Notes: a model not told the origin generated them from the letters alone. A stretch of 64,000 bases of DNA from Notospermus geniculatus (GCA_002633025.1 NMRB01001235.1:66744-130743); one strand, 5' to 3'. Shown: positions 43,501-50,638, counted from the first letter of the stretch. Numbers and translations are program-made.

Positions 43501-44614
43501 ATAACGTTATCTACACAAGACGGGTCATTGAAGGTTACAAAGCCAAAGCCCCTGAAACATAAAACACATAAATTAATGGAATTCGGGAGATCTTATGAGC
43601 ATGCATTTTGGGGGTCTTGCACACGCCACAGAAAATGTGAAATGAATCCCTTTTTTTCAGGAAATGGAGGAACTAAGACACAAGGTAGAATTATCCCTCA
43701 TAAGGTAGAATTATCCCTCATAAGTTTCAAGTTTTGAAAAGAAGTCGTTGTTCTTTGGCGAAATCATTCATAAGATCATTTTACACTGGTGGTGCCAAAT
43801 TTTTGCAATTTTTCAGGGGGCAAGCTTTTTTGTTACACAATATTTTCTAGTAGCTACAATGACAATCTATAGCCTATCCTATAGTTCTATCGCCTAAACT
43901 ATCTGAAGTCCTGTTTGGTGGGCAGTAACAGTAACACAAGAGCAGGCCAGATGTTATGTAATACTTCCACATCTGATTTCCATGAGGACAAACCAACTCA
44001 CCGAGACCTCTTTGTAACGGGATCTTTCATCACCATACATTCCTTGACCTCCACCCAAATCTTTTAAAATATTCTTTTAGGCTGTCTGAAAGTACAACAA
44101 AAAACGCCTTTCAACGCAATCCGCCCCTTGACTAAGAATAGCCATGATGAAAGGGGCTCAAATCGCATTTGAGCGGCGCGCCATGTCTACGAACTGACAA
44201 CTATTGTACACAGACCGCAACACATTCCTATACTAATGTACAGCCGAATGCCACGAAAATTGACCAAAACAATGCGGGAATAAAGACGAATTGTGCACCT
44301 ACCAGGGGTTGTCTGCCAACTCAGGCCTCCTATAAACATTTTCCTGAAAGACATAAAGAAAATGGTGTGTAGAAGTTAGTGATTCATCGCATCACGAAGA
44401 AGTTGTAGCCATTCCAAGACGGGCGTTCGCAGCGTCTTTGAACGACAAAAGAATACACGCCATGTATACAATGTATGCCGCTACAAAACATAAGAACAGT
44501 GTAGTATACTACGGTCTACAGCTAAAATCTACCATGTACTCACCCTGGATTATCATCATTGCTATTTCCAAGTGCCCCTATAGAGTTTTGCTGACTCTGG
44601 ACGTCCATTTTCAT
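7498..44614 (-). CDS. msi: Musashi-family RNA-binding protein, 5' part of the gene (6 coding exons, 3' part outside window)
   Basis: Joined minus-strand exons are 44544-44614, 44303-44343, 44002-44085, 43458-43551, 41646-41687 and 7498-7590. Seen: N-terminus [11 protein letters not shown], then RRM1 with RNP2 [12 protein letters not shown] and RNP1 RGFGFVTF, the linker [14 protein letters not shown], then RRM2 beginning [12 protein letters not shown]. The strings [33 protein letters not shown] (split over an intron), DSKxIDPK and MVTRTKKIF are signatures of Musashi rather than of hnRNP A or DAZAP1, and the exon boundaries match those I remember for vertebrate MSI1. Family knowledge: cytoplasmic proteins with two RRMs that bind UAG-containing 3' UTR sites and control translation in neural and other progenitors. 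RRM2 is divergent ([13 protein letters not shown]) and its RNP1 is not in the window. Exon 3 has a net +2 frameshift. The remainder of RRM2 and the C-terminus lie left of position 1. Confidence 0.93.
8558..8774. mobile_element. Short non-autonomous element, GTGTTCTCCGCA-end family, copy 1
   Basis: Begins GTGTCCTCCGCATGG and ends CCTGTGGAGAACAC, so the ends are inverted repeats of each other. The body contains repeated CCACCCTACCTT phrases. A second copy at 28593-28801 has the same order of internal sequence and the same ends. Length about 217 bp, no coding capacity. Confidence 0.8.
10226..10265. repeat. 20-bp direct repeat, two copies
   Basis: TGCCATCAATGCCTAAGTA occurs twice back to back, differing only at the unit's last base. 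Small local duplication. Confidence 0.85.
13521..13541 (-). CDS. Candidate alternative first coding exon (MTSAPGQ) inside intron 5
   Basis: On the minus strand ATG ACT TCA GCG CCA GGA CAG is followed immediately by a strong donor, GTGAGC. An in-frame TAG sits 36 nt upstream, so translation would start here. The donor is phase 0 and the next exon on this strand, 7498-7590, is also phase 0 and starts MVTRTKK. The two would therefore join in frame to give a product lacking RRM1. A TTTAAG element lies about 70 nt upstream. It could equally be the first exon of an unrelated gene, or chance, since only seven codons are involved. Confidence 0.35.
14591..14723. mobile_element. Foldback MITE-like palindrome
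   Basis: The left arm AGGCTGCAATCACATAGAGC continues as TACACGCTACACGGATACGC. The right arm is its near-perfect reverse complement, ending CTATGTGACTGCAGCCT. The loop is short. About 133 bp, non-coding. Confidence 0.85.
15645..15965. repeat. Minisatellite, about 52-bp unit, 6-7 copies
   Basis: Repeated phrase GAGGGGGTACATTCCTGGAG, then CTGTAATGTCAACTTCAGAT, then ATTTGGCTATA, with variants carrying an extra AGGCCTAC. The 61-codon plus-strand open frame at 15647-15832 is a by-product of the repeat period. Confidence 0.9.
17094..17227. mobile_element. Short element with TTTCTGCCAG-type ends, copy 1
   Basis: Starts TTTCGCCAGCGGGTGC and ends TTTCTGGCAGAGACCCTG. The internal phrase TTAATTTCACGGGGTTTTTG and GATTTTGAAGAAATAAGTACC match, in reverse orientation, the element at 54480-54610. 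Its ends also resemble those at 27907-28029. Confidence 0.75.
18791..19030. repeat. Dispersed repeat, two tandem copies of a 90-bp body
   Basis: CCTGATCAATTTCC-ACACA followed by GTGTGCTGCCCTCTAT and GATCCCCATTG appears at 18842-18928 and again at 18938-19030. Further copies are at 25085-25233 (same strand) and 36701-36792 (opposite strand), and a decayed one lies near 26226-26345. Confidence 0.8.
19139..19410. mobile_element. Foldback element, about 272 bp, with roughly 80-bp inverted arms
   Basis: Left end GGGGCGTATTCGAATCCCCG, right end CGGG-type GGATTCGAATACAGCCCT. The arms share ACACTCGTGTTGACCCAGTT and GCTGACTCAACTCGAGAA in inverted order. The GTATTCAA-type terminus recurs at 57703-57823 and near 6040. 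Frames on both strands here are arm artefacts. Confidence 0.85.
20162..20335. mobile_element. Palindromic insertion flanked by a 12-bp direct repeat
   Basis: An almost perfect palindrome runs from AGGGGTCGTCTCCGAATTTC (20171) to GGAGACGCCCCT (20338), centred on TCACTTCTGGTAG repeats. CCTTTCGGACAG flanks it on both sides (20150-20161 and 20336-20347), as expected for a target-site duplication. Nine bases, TATAATACG, lie between the left repeat and the palindrome. Confidence 0.8.
21971..22147. mobile_element. MITE, GCAATAGGAGC-end family, copy 1
   Basis: Ends GCAATAGGAGCAGTCAGC and GCTGACAGCTCCTATTGC are inverted repeats. The interior carries GCATTGAATTGGGCCCTAGT and the ATGGCAGCACAGTCTTAGCG phrase. 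Two more copies in opposite orientation are at 30642-30816 and 61544-61712. About 177 bp, non-coding. Confidence 0.88.
22367..22604. mobile_element. Foldback MITE with TATACTGTAAAGCAAG ends and TTTCGCG-rich body
   Basis: Left TATACTGTAAAGCAAGATAA, right TTCTTGCTTTACAGTATATA: inverted ends of about 18 bp. The body repeats TTTTCGCGA in both orientations at short spacing. 238 bp. Short frames in the element are not coding. Confidence 0.85.
23441..23556. repeat. GGTACTAGGTAA minisatellite
   Basis: AAAGGTAC and AAAGGTACTAGGTAA units repeated about eight times with small changes. It directly abuts the 130-bp tandem repeat. Confidence 0.85.
23557..23880. repeat. Tandem repeat of about 130 bp, 2.5 copies
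   Basis: ATCATGCCTCT begins units at 23557, 23693 and 23823. Each has ACAGGCAGAGATATTTCAAA (or a variant), TTGACCTTGACCTTGACCTC and GAAATGGGCATC. The third unit is cut short. Confidence 0.9.
24341..24390. repeat. CA microsatellite
   Basis: ACACACAC run of about 20 bases continuing as an interrupted CA/CAGA stretch, inside the composite element at 23358-24443. Confidence 0.9.
25085..25233. repeat. Dispersed repeat, copy of the 18.8-kb family
   Basis: CTGCCTCAATAGGTGTCACT then AGTGGTTAAAACTATTGAAA then CTGATCAATTTCCCACACAA, in the same order as at 18791-18930. It ends at GATCCCCATT. Non-coding. Confidence 0.8.
26831..26969. repeat. Inverted repeat around duplicated ACTTTGTGTGCGAGTGTAT
   Basis: Outer arms CTCCCAGGGCAGGG and CCCTGCTATGGGAG. 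Inside, ACTCACACAAACTTTGTGTG and a second, similar unit lie in tandem, each itself palindromic, between TCCTCTTCAT and ATGAAGAGGA. Likely a small foldback element. Confidence 0.7.
27907..28029. mobile_element. Short element with GTGTTTCTGCCAG-type ends
   Basis: Begins GTGTTTACGCCAGAGGGGG and ends CCTGGCAGAAACACTG, an inverted terminal pair. About 123 bp. The ends match those of the elements at 17094-17227 and 54480-54610, while the body is different. Confidence 0.65.
28593..28801. mobile_element. Short non-autonomous element, GTGTTCTCCGCA-end family, copy 2
   Basis: Begins GTGTTCTCCGCATGG and ends CCTGCGGAGAACAC, a better inverted pair than copy 1 (8558-8774). It shares GGTGGCCCACCCTACCTTGG, CAGTCCAATTTTGTAAT and the TTAAGAAATCCT tail with that copy, in the same orientation. 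Confidence 0.8.
30642..30816. mobile_element. MITE, GCAATAGGAGC-end family, copy 2
   Basis: CAATAGGAGCTGTCAGCGAG at the left and GCTGACTGCTCCTATTGC at the right. The internal CGGCCCAATTCAATGCATCT and AATATGCGCGGCTGACTGC match the other copies. Opposite orientation to the copy at 21971. Confidence 0.88.
32193..32398. mobile_element. Imperfect foldback element, about 205 bp
   Basis: The left arm contains CTGTTCGTTTTCATC, GAGGAAT, TGTGATCCTTGAGAAAATGG and GCAAATTGCAG. The right arm has the same blocks in inverted order (CTGCAATTTGC, TTTTCCCGAGGATCACAA, ATTCCTCATGTGACGAAAAC). The arms are about 80-85% alike by eye, so the element is old. Confidence 0.7.
32980..33114 (+). mobile_element. tRNA-derived SINE with 12-bp target-site duplications
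   Basis: TTTGGCCTAGTGGTTAAG fits the Pol III A box and GGTTCGAGTCC (33054-33064) is a perfect B box, about 50 bp apart. TCTTGGGATACT flanks the element on both sides (32968-32979 and 33115-33126). The head does not fold as a tRNA: the T-stem pairs poorly and no matching acceptor strand is present. A short unrelated body follows. Confidence 0.8.
33232..33442. mobile_element. CAGGCGCGGATCCAGG-end element, copy 1
   Basis: Left end CAGGCGCGGATCCAGGATTT, right end CTCTGGATTCATCCCTG (decayed). The body has a G run, GGGGTCTGGGAGGC and TTTTGAAATCTAGAAGGCCG, the last shared with the copy at 47657-47892. Minus- and plus-strand frames here are not genes. Confidence 0.75.
34925..34990. repeat. Hairpin with ACCGTATTTTCGCGACTAT loop
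   Basis: CCCGAACCATGGAGG and CCTCTCCATGGTTCGGG pair across a loop containing ACCGTATTTTCGCGACTATA and GGGCGCAC. The loop sequence resembles termini of known animal DNA transposons. A G run of 11 follows. Confidence 0.6.
36384..36535. mobile_element. Foldback element, about 150 bp
   Basis: CTAGGGGCCACTCCACACGA-TCAA at the left is mirrored by TTGATCGTGTGGAGCAGCCC-TAG at the right. Further pairing extends inward through GGAAATTCAGAAT and ATTCTGAAAATTT. Non-coding. Confidence 0.75.
36701..36792. repeat. Dispersed repeat, inverted copy of the 18.8-kb family
   Basis: The reverse complement reads CCTGATCAATTTCCCACACA, AAAGGAGTCCATTG and GTGCTGCCCTCTGTTGAGC, matching 18842-18928. Only the 3' part of the repeat is present. 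Confidence 0.75.
37781..38336. mobile_element. Large foldback element (about 556 bp) enclosing a short open frame
   Basis: The left arm, 37781-37888, starts TGAAGGGGTTATTGTC and contains CTGGGTACAC and AACTGTACCCAGGTTCTGAT. The right arm, 38217-38336, is its reverse complement at high identity. The core between them is single-copy and holds the 60-codon minus-strand frame described separately. Confidence 0.85.
37980..38162 (-). other. Open frame of 60 codons in the core of the foldback element
   Basis: Starts [19 protein letters not shown] in a strong initiation context (GCAAGATGGCTGCG) and ends at TAG. A GTATAT at about codon 46 could be a weak donor. The N-terminal half is charged and then aromatic and looks more protein-like than most frames in the window. 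I do not recognise the family. It could be a captured first exon, a relic of a transposon protein, or chance. Confidence 0.3.
39747..39866. repeat. About 40-bp tandem repeat, 3 copies
   Basis: GAAAGCTTGCACTACAAATA then GTGCTATGGATGAACATGAA recurs at 39747, 39785 and 39825, with GCGCTGC in place of GCACTAC in the first unit. Confidence 0.9.
41646..41687 (-). CDS. msi: Musashi exon 5: inter-RRM linker
   Basis: 42 nt, phase 0 at both ends, acceptor GCTTTCAG, donor GTAAAG. It encodes [14 protein letters not shown]. It corresponds to the IDPKVAFPRRAQPK linker of vertebrate Musashi, which also forms a separate small exon as I remember it. The exon length is a multiple of three and both ends are phase 0, so skipping it would keep the frame. 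Confidence 0.93.
41688..43457 (-). other. Intron 4 of Musashi, 1770 bp
   Basis: A+T-rich, no repeat family of the window recognised and no exon-like segment between the two conserved exons. Frequent stops in all frames. Confidence 0.85.
43458..43551 (-). CDS. msi: Musashi exon 4: RNP1 and C-terminal half of RRM1
   Basis: 94 nt, acceptor TTTCAG, donor GTATGC. It opens with the base completing Arg and then GFGFVTF, the RNP1 motif whose aromatic residues stack on RNA. It continues [13 protein letters not shown] and ends HILDSKK, which leads into the conserved IDPK. The loop SSGCNTP is longer and different from vertebrate Musashi. The intron upstream is 450 nt and the one downstream 1770 nt. Confidence 0.93.
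43684..43723. repeat. 20-bp perfect direct repeat in intron 3
   Basis: GTAGAATTATCCCTCATAAG occurs twice without a spacer. Confidence 0.9.
44002..44085 (-). CDS. msi: Musashi exon 3: RRM1 helix 1 to strand 3, with +2 frameshift
   Basis: 84 nt, acceptor TTTCAG, donor GTGAGT. The first part reads [11 protein letters not shown] and the second part reads [16 protein letters not shown] in a different frame. The flanking phases need 82 nt (or 82 plus a multiple of 3), so the exon is two bases too long. The mismatch lies at 44048-44056 on the plus strand, in CCTCCACCC, where one extra C in each of two C runs would explain it. No alternative acceptor or donor restores the frame. The protein on both sides is well conserved, so a sequence error is the simplest reading; a real allele defect is the alternative. 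Confidence 0.88.
44303..44343 (-). CDS. msi: Musashi exon 2: RNP2 strand of RRM1
   Basis: 41 nt between acceptor TTTCAG and donor GTAGGT. It encodes [13 protein letters not shown], the first beta strand (RNP2) and following turn of RRM1, nearly identical to the vertebrate Musashi consensus. It is preceded by a 200-nt intron and followed by a 217-nt intron. It ends on one base of a split codon that becomes Asp at the next exon (P-D-S-L-K-E-Y-F). Confidence 0.93.
44544..44614 (-). CDS. msi: Musashi exon 1: N-terminal tail up to RRM1
   Basis: 71 nt reading 23 codons plus two bases. The start is the first ATG (44612-44614); a second ATG follows two codons later, so either could initiate. An in-frame TAG lies 15 nt before the first ATG, which limits the N-terminus if this part of the exon is contiguous. 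The tail is short and rich in Q, N, S and D, as is usual before Musashi RRM1. It ends CCAGG followed by the donor GTGAGT, and the split glycine codon is completed by the next exon, giving PGKMFIGG. Confidence 0.9.
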
Positions 44615-44900
44615 GTTTCTAATCCACTACTTCTACAAACTAAATGCGAAAATGGAGCCAGCACGTGTATACTACTCGGCTCGCTTTCTTCCTACTATTG
44701 GTCCATCGTGGGTGGGCATTTCGCGCTACGAGTAAGCGCGTCACACGCATAATTGACAGGTGTGCGAGCCAATCAGATTTCTCCCTGATGTGTTACGTAG
44801 CAACATCCGTCAAAATTCTCCCTACGTCACAGGAAGATTCCCCATAAACCACGCCTTCGATTTTCTACATCACAATGAAAGCAAACACGCCCTCTCGAGA
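44615..44900 (-). promoter_or_regulatory. Likely 5' UTR and proximal promoter of the Musashi gene
   Basis: Immediately upstream of the start codon and clearly richer in CpG than the introns. Matches by eye: CACGTG E-box (44662-44667), an inverted CCAAT (ATTGG, 44697-44701), an E2F-like TTTCGCGC (44719-44726), a CCAAT box (44769-44773), and two CRE-like sites, TTACGTAG (about 44792) and TACGTCAC (44823-44830). No clear TATA box. Short motifs occur by chance, so only the cluster and its position count. A non-coding first exon further upstream cannot be excluded. Confidence 0.5.
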
Positions 44901-45810
44901 CAGAGCTGTGGAACCATCAAGGAAACTGCATTCGCAGACGAGATTTTTGAGATATTGGAAGGGCTTTCGGTGAACTATTCGCAATGGTTCTATACTGCAA
45001 CAATTTTACTGGGATTTTTGAGACTTTGTCAGCTGATTCTGCGAAGATCAGTGCGTTTTCTCATTAGACAATCATCAATTCTAGCAAATATAAGTATCTC
45101 CAGCTCCAACCATTGAGACTTATGATATTATCAAGAATTACATCATGCATGACTGCATTTTCAAACCCTTTTCAAATTCGAAATAGCCTACCAGCAGTAG
45201 GTCGGCGTGTTCCAAAATTTCTTAACAAATAGACACAAATTACTAAACATGAAACCTTTGTCCGTTTCAACAATCGAAAACTCTCCGAAATAATATTTTC
45301 TAACACCAATAAGAAAAGAGGCCCCGTGGTGTGTTTAACGAATGGTTTAATTTTGAAAATGATATTTTCAAAGGTTGGTCTAGCATGAGTCCCATATTTC
45401 AGCATGAATCAGTACAGTGTATGCAAGTGCAGAGCATGTGTCTACTTGCCCTGTGGAATTTACTAGTGCACTGTTATCAGTTTATGCCCGTCATTTTGAA
45501 ACATAACCTACTAGCAGTATCTCTTATTATGTATTTATCTAAGTATTGGTTATGCAATAGGTTTATCACAAATATGATAACTCACGGGTACATAAATATC
45601 GCATTCAGACATGGCGAAAACCAAAGTCACCTATCTGAAATCCACATAACTGAAACCTGTGCGCCCCTTACCCCGGCACTATAGGGACGTCGATTTCACC
45701 TTGACATTGAGTCACTGTACACCTGGATATAGGTCAACTCGTCCACCGTTTCCAACGAAAATACCTGCACGTTGCTTCTTCGCATCCCGCGGAATCGCTC
45801 CCGCATCGTC

Positions 45811-45850
45811 ATGTCCGTCACCGCAGACCACAAACGTTTGCGGTGACGGA
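45811..45850. repeat. Hairpin in CpG-rich DNA
   Basis: TCCGTCACCGCA and TGCGGTGACGGA pair with a loop of about 15 bases. A further GACGGACAT downstream can also pair with ATGTCCGTC, so two alternative folds exist. Confidence 0.6.
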
Positions 45851-46018
45851 GGGTGTGAGTTGACGGACATCTTGACGCATCAAGGTCTACGGTCACTGCG
45901 CCCTTCGACGAGGGATGGTAGGCGTGATTGGAACGCTTGTCAGGTCAGAATGGGTGACAGATAAGTAAGAGGGGGCAGCATTGAGATCTGATTTCCTCAG
46001 GACTGAGTGCGTCAGTCT

Positions 46019-46206
46019 CCAGGGGCGGATCCACAATTTCGGAAAAGAGGGTGCGCACTGTTTCAAACATTGAAATCTGCGGTGAATTTCAATAATTTGC
46101 TCCAAATTTCAGAATTTCACGGTCGATATTACAGATTTGTTGACCAAAAGGGTGGGTTGGGGGGGGGGGCGTGCGGCGGGNCCCCCCCCCCCCGGATCCG
46201 CGCCTG
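46019..46206. mobile_element. CAGGCGCGGATCCAGG-end element, copy 2, with N in a G/C run
   Basis: Left CCAGGGGCGGATCCACAATT, right CGGATCCGCGCCTGG. A G run, then GTGCGGCGGG, an N at 46181 and a C run of about 13 precede the right end. The N marks unresolved homopolymer sequence. Confidence 0.75.
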
Positions 46207-47492
46207 GTCTCTGCTACTTGATGACCAGTGGCATCATTGCCAGAAAAGTACTAGTAATTCGGTTTTATCATTGACTGGTCCCTGAATACCAGCGTTGGTG
46301 CACCTCACACCTCAAGACGTCTTTCGTTGTGAATCCAACACTGAACACCAGCGGGAAGCCTGTTTTGCCAAACACGACTATCAAAGGATTGCACTTGACT
46401 ATGTGATTGGACCTTTATCGTATTTCGAAAGGTATACGTGGATTTTTTTAAAAAGATGCCACGTTGAACATGATTTTCTGGTGGCAAGGTGAACGATATC
46501 AAGCTAATGTTCACAGCAAGGGGTAGCCCAGTTTGTGATTGTTTGGTAAATAATGGGAAACGCCGTTGTCCCATACATGCATGGGCTTATACAGGACAAC
46601 TAGGCGCACATGAGAATGCCTATGTAGATTTTGGCCCCACATGATGTGTACATAGTATAAGCAAAACCAATGCGAACCAACAAGGCAAACATTTTGGTAA
46701 AGCCGTGAGAAAGATAAATGTTTATCTTATTCCTCCACAAAAGCACAATGTAATAAAGTATGCGTGGATTTGGCCCACCGTCACCTGATCATACTTGTTA
46801 AACTTTGCCTCCCTTAGCAAAGTGAGAGGGCGTCATTTTTTCGTTTATTTCTTTTATTTAAACGACGCTGGTAATTGCCCTTTAACACAACAGTAAGAAA
46901 TGGCAGTCTGCAGGGCCGGAGCCATCCTCCCCCATAGTAACCTCAAAACATTGGAACGACCCACATTGAAACGACCCAAATTGAAACCAGCCAGAATATT
47001 GAAACTGTCCAAAGGTTTATATTAAACAGAGGTCGTCAACTTTGGGGAAATCTCGGAAAGTAAGAATATTAATTAGTCCAAGTCTCATATACAGGCAATA
47101 AATAGAGGTGCTGACAAGTCAACACTCTGTGATGAACAGCAGCCTCTAACTAGGCCATATCAGTAAGGGGCCATCTCACGATCTCAAGGGGTATCACACG
47201 ATGGTGATACATAATTTGTTTTGCATTGCAGATTGGGGGCAGGCCTATACAGCAAATTGCATAAAAAAGGGGTGATAACTTCACTTTTGAGATAATTAAT
47301 ATCAAAGTGACAGTGCTGACGGGTACCAAATGGTATAGGCAAGTTGTGGCAATACTTACCCCTATTTTAAGCCAGTTTTCAAATGTAATGTTTTTCACTG
47401 CCCCCGTTTGCCAGTGCCTCCCAACAAAAGATTGACGGANCTGCTGTGCATGGGAGGATGGGCCGGAGCGAGCTGTTTCATCCAACATAATA

Positions 47493-47623
47493 GGGAGGTT
47501 GAGATCAGCGTCTTGTCACGGATCCTACGTATACGGATAGAATCCTGTACAACGAGGAAAAATTTTGTGTACATTTCGATCGGTACGAAGGATCCTTGAT
47601 AAGTCGCTGATCTCAACCTCCCT
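47493..47623. mobile_element. MITE with GGGAGGTTGAGATCAGCG ends
   Basis: TA-GGGAGGTTGAGATCAGCG at the left and CGCTGATCTCAACCTCCCT at the right, inverted ends of about 19 bp, continuing with GGATCC near both ends. The outer GGGAGGTT is shared with the TA-flanked family at 51.4, 57.3 and 62.9 kb but the interior differs. Confidence 0.8.
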
Positions 47624-47656
47624 GTTAGGTCGAGGTTGAGTTCTTACTTCTAACAA

Positions 47657-47892
47657 CAGGCGCGGATGCAGGGTTTTGGGCGGGGGCGGTCGTTGCAGGC
47701 GGGCGCCGACGGGGGGTCACCACCAGATAATTTTGAAATCTAGAAGGCCGTAGACGCGATTTCTTGGCATCTCAGTATCAAGACTGAAGCTTTATTTTCG
47801 CGTTTTTTGCTTACTATTGTGAAATTATTGAAAAAAGAACAATTGGTGGTGGCGAGCAGGGGGGTTACGACCCCCCTCTGGATCCGCGCCTG
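47657..47892. mobile_element. CAGGCGCGGATCCAGG-end element, copy 3
   Basis: Left CAGGCGCGGATGCAGGGTTT, right CTCTGGATCCGCGCCTG. ACAA/AACAA next to each end may be a short target duplication. It shares TTTTGAAATCTAGAAGGCCG with copy 1 at 33232. Confidence 0.8.
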
Positions 47893-49923
47893 AACAAGGA
47901 GCGAAAGTAATGGAGAAGCGTTTCAAAAAGAGAGCATTCGAAGTCAATGTGGGCCGAAGCTGCTTCGGTCCTACCCTTGCGCCCTCCTCGGTGGGCAGTG
48001 TAATTAAGATTAATGTTGACGTCTTTTTTTCGTCTGCCAGAGTTCTCGGATGGAGCAGAACAATGTCCATTATTCGTGCAATGCAACTCACCTCACAGTC
48101 CCTGGTTCCAAGAGGGTAAACGGCCAAAGGGTCAGATTTCCGTCTCCGGCTTTCCGCCCCCGGCCAGAGGTCCATTAGCGATGCGAAATCGTACCGTAAA
48201 TGATAATAAGGGGGAAACGTGGAGAAAGGGCCATCGTTTCGGGAGGGCGCTATTGGTGTCCCGTCTGCTAGGGGGCGCCACCTGCATCACTCTCTCGCAT
48301 GGCATGGGACTTCAAACTGTTCACTACCTTGTCGCGGAAAGATGTATTTCGTGGCTTTATTATATATATTTAGTAATAGTAATTGCCTTCTATTTACCCC
48401 CGGGTATTTACCCCAGGGCAAAAGGAAAAACTTTACTTACAAAAGCTTCACCGCAGACCAATTACCGCGGTTCAGCTGGAGAATGCACTTGCCCACTTGC
48501 ACTCAGTCGTATAGCTGTCAGAGCACACGCCTTACAAGTGCTTCTTCTGCTATTTGCCTCCCAGTGTTTTTAATAAGAGGACGGAATGCCTGCAGTTATC
48601 ATGGTTACATATTTATTTCAAAAGATCCCTCACGAATGAACGCGGAAGAGACTAATTCCGGGACACTAATACAAACTATCACGTTGACGCCCCATAGCCA
48701 CGATCAGACCTTTGAGTACGGATATTTCGCTCACGTACGATCGTGCTTTTCTTCATTTTATCCATTCACTGATGTCACAGGAATGAAATCGTAATTGCAA
48801 ACATACGGCTGTGCGCTAACCTTTGCATTCAAGTAAAAAAACACCGCGTTGCCTTGGGGTAATGCCGGTAAATACGGCAGCGCTGATCCAACGCAACGCA
48901 TTATTGCCTATCACGCAGTTATTAATGGATTACTTGAGCATATCGATACGCATGTCACAAAGAAGTACAGAAATAACCTGAAAGTACACATTATTACTAA
49001 ATAGCCTGCGGCCCTGCCTCTCGCCCTCTTCCAGATCCTTTGCAAACTTTTAAAGGAATGGAAATTGTGCTTGGGGGTGTAACGCTTCCCTCGGCCATTG
49101 ATTAGCACCAAGCTTAACTAAATGCGTCATGGATGCGTCAGAGGTTTTCACTGGACGTCATCAACCCGGCGATTCGCATAGAAAACCGGGATGTATTTAT
49201 AGATCCGTTGGTTCTGTAGTTATAGTAAACGGCAGGCTAATATCTTCATCGGTTACTCGCGGAAAATCAATTTACGGTCAATACTTCAATCTTCGTAAGC
49301 GAACCTTGGTCTGATAAACTACACAATGTCTATTACAGCCTATTTCAAAACGAAACACTGACATCTTCGCAGAGCGCTTAAGACGTGAATTCAAATGCGG
49401 TAATCCAGTGGGTGACCCTACGTGACGTGAACAAACAAGACGTACCGGTATAAAAATAAACAAACAAAGCGTGCAAGAAACCTTGTTAGCTGATTCCACA
49501 ACGTATTTTTTTCATCTCCACGCACGACAAGAACTCGTCAGCAAGTTGTTCCTCACCTGACGTATATCGCCGAATCTTACACCCAGAGAAGATAATCGCT
49601 TCGCCAGGAGACTGGCAATATTATCAGTAATTTTGCTAGTTTCGGAACACTTAGGGTCTTAGAGGTCATAGCCTACAACTTGCCAGCAGGCAGGAGTAGG
49701 CCTAATTTGCAAGGGTTTTTTACTTCGAGGAGGGAAATACATGTAGAATTGATTTTTATTCCTGGCTTACCATTTTTAAGATGGGTGAAGGAACTTTCAA
49801 ATTTATCGTTTTCATATGTGACAACATGTACATGTAGGCCTCAGTGGGAGTTCTTTTTCGTGCGAGTTGGCTCTCAATGGGCAATTCACCATCGCTGGTG
49901 TCCTTACGTCGAGACTATGGCTG

Positions 49924-50034
49924 ATATTCATAACAGCTAGCAAATGCTTTTACTTCGGGTTTCGTAGTACATTTACATTGGGCCTTGCTGTGCAAATTTT
50001 AAGTAAAAGCATTTGCTAACTTTTATGAATACCA
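49924..50034. repeat. Inverted repeat with AGCAAATGCTTTTACTT arms
   Basis: TATTCATAACAGCTAGCAAA-TGCTTTTACTT and AAGTAAAAGCATTTGCTAAC-TTTTATGAATA pair across about 45 bp. Probably a short foldback element. Confidence 0.7.
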
Positions 50035-50507
50035 GCGTATGACTCAAACGACTGTCCATTGTATTCTACGGCTCAGCTGCCCATAGAGAGCCAACTTGCG
50101 CAAGACAACTCTCACGTGGAGTGGAACCTTAATGCTGCAATATCTGAACCACACAACATGTCTTCCGTCTGACCTTTATGAAGGGGGAGTACGAGTCTGA
50201 GAAAGAAATCCAGTCAGCATGATTTAATAATCACTCTATCGTATTCCATTATGGATTATCCCATCCACACGCAACCGTTAGTTACCGTAATCATGCATGC
50301 AAGTGTAGGTTGCTGCAAAATGACACGATTGGAAGTAGAAAAATCGAATTGACCTGGCTTATAACAGGTAATAGACAGCAGGTACGGTAAATGCAGTCGT
50401 GACAAGACAGCGGGTACAGTAAAATGCATTCGTGACAAAAACCTGATTTGTGATTTTCGTATTAAAACAGATGACGTCACCAGGTACACAGTAAAAACGT
50501 CCTTACG

Positions 50508-50635
50508 CAGTGAACACAGAAAATCAGGTTGCTTTTGAGCAAAACACCAATTTTCAGTGTAGGTGTTACACCGGAATGAACACTGAAAATCGGTGTTTTG
50601 CCGACTCTAAGCAACCCAGAATTTCGTGTTCGCTG
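50508..50635. mobile_element. Foldback element abutting another palindrome
   Basis: CAGTGAACACAGAAAATCAG-GTTGCTT and AAGCAACCCAGAATTTCGTG-TTCGCTG form imperfect arms. Internal AACACCAATTTTCAGTGT and AACACTGAAAATCGGTGTT also pair. It ends four bases before the palindrome at 50639. Confidence 0.75.
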
Positions 50636-50638
50636 TGT

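Noticed and set aside
44760-45116. 118-codon plus-strand frame divergent from Musashi
   Set aside because: It overlaps the likely promoter and 5' UTR, has no recognisable domain and no supporting splice site.
48013-48794. Two overlapping plus-strand frames of 186 and 191 codons
   Set aside because: They are in different frames, show no domain or convincing splice borders, and lie in CpG-rich DNA with few stops. Long chance frames are expected there.
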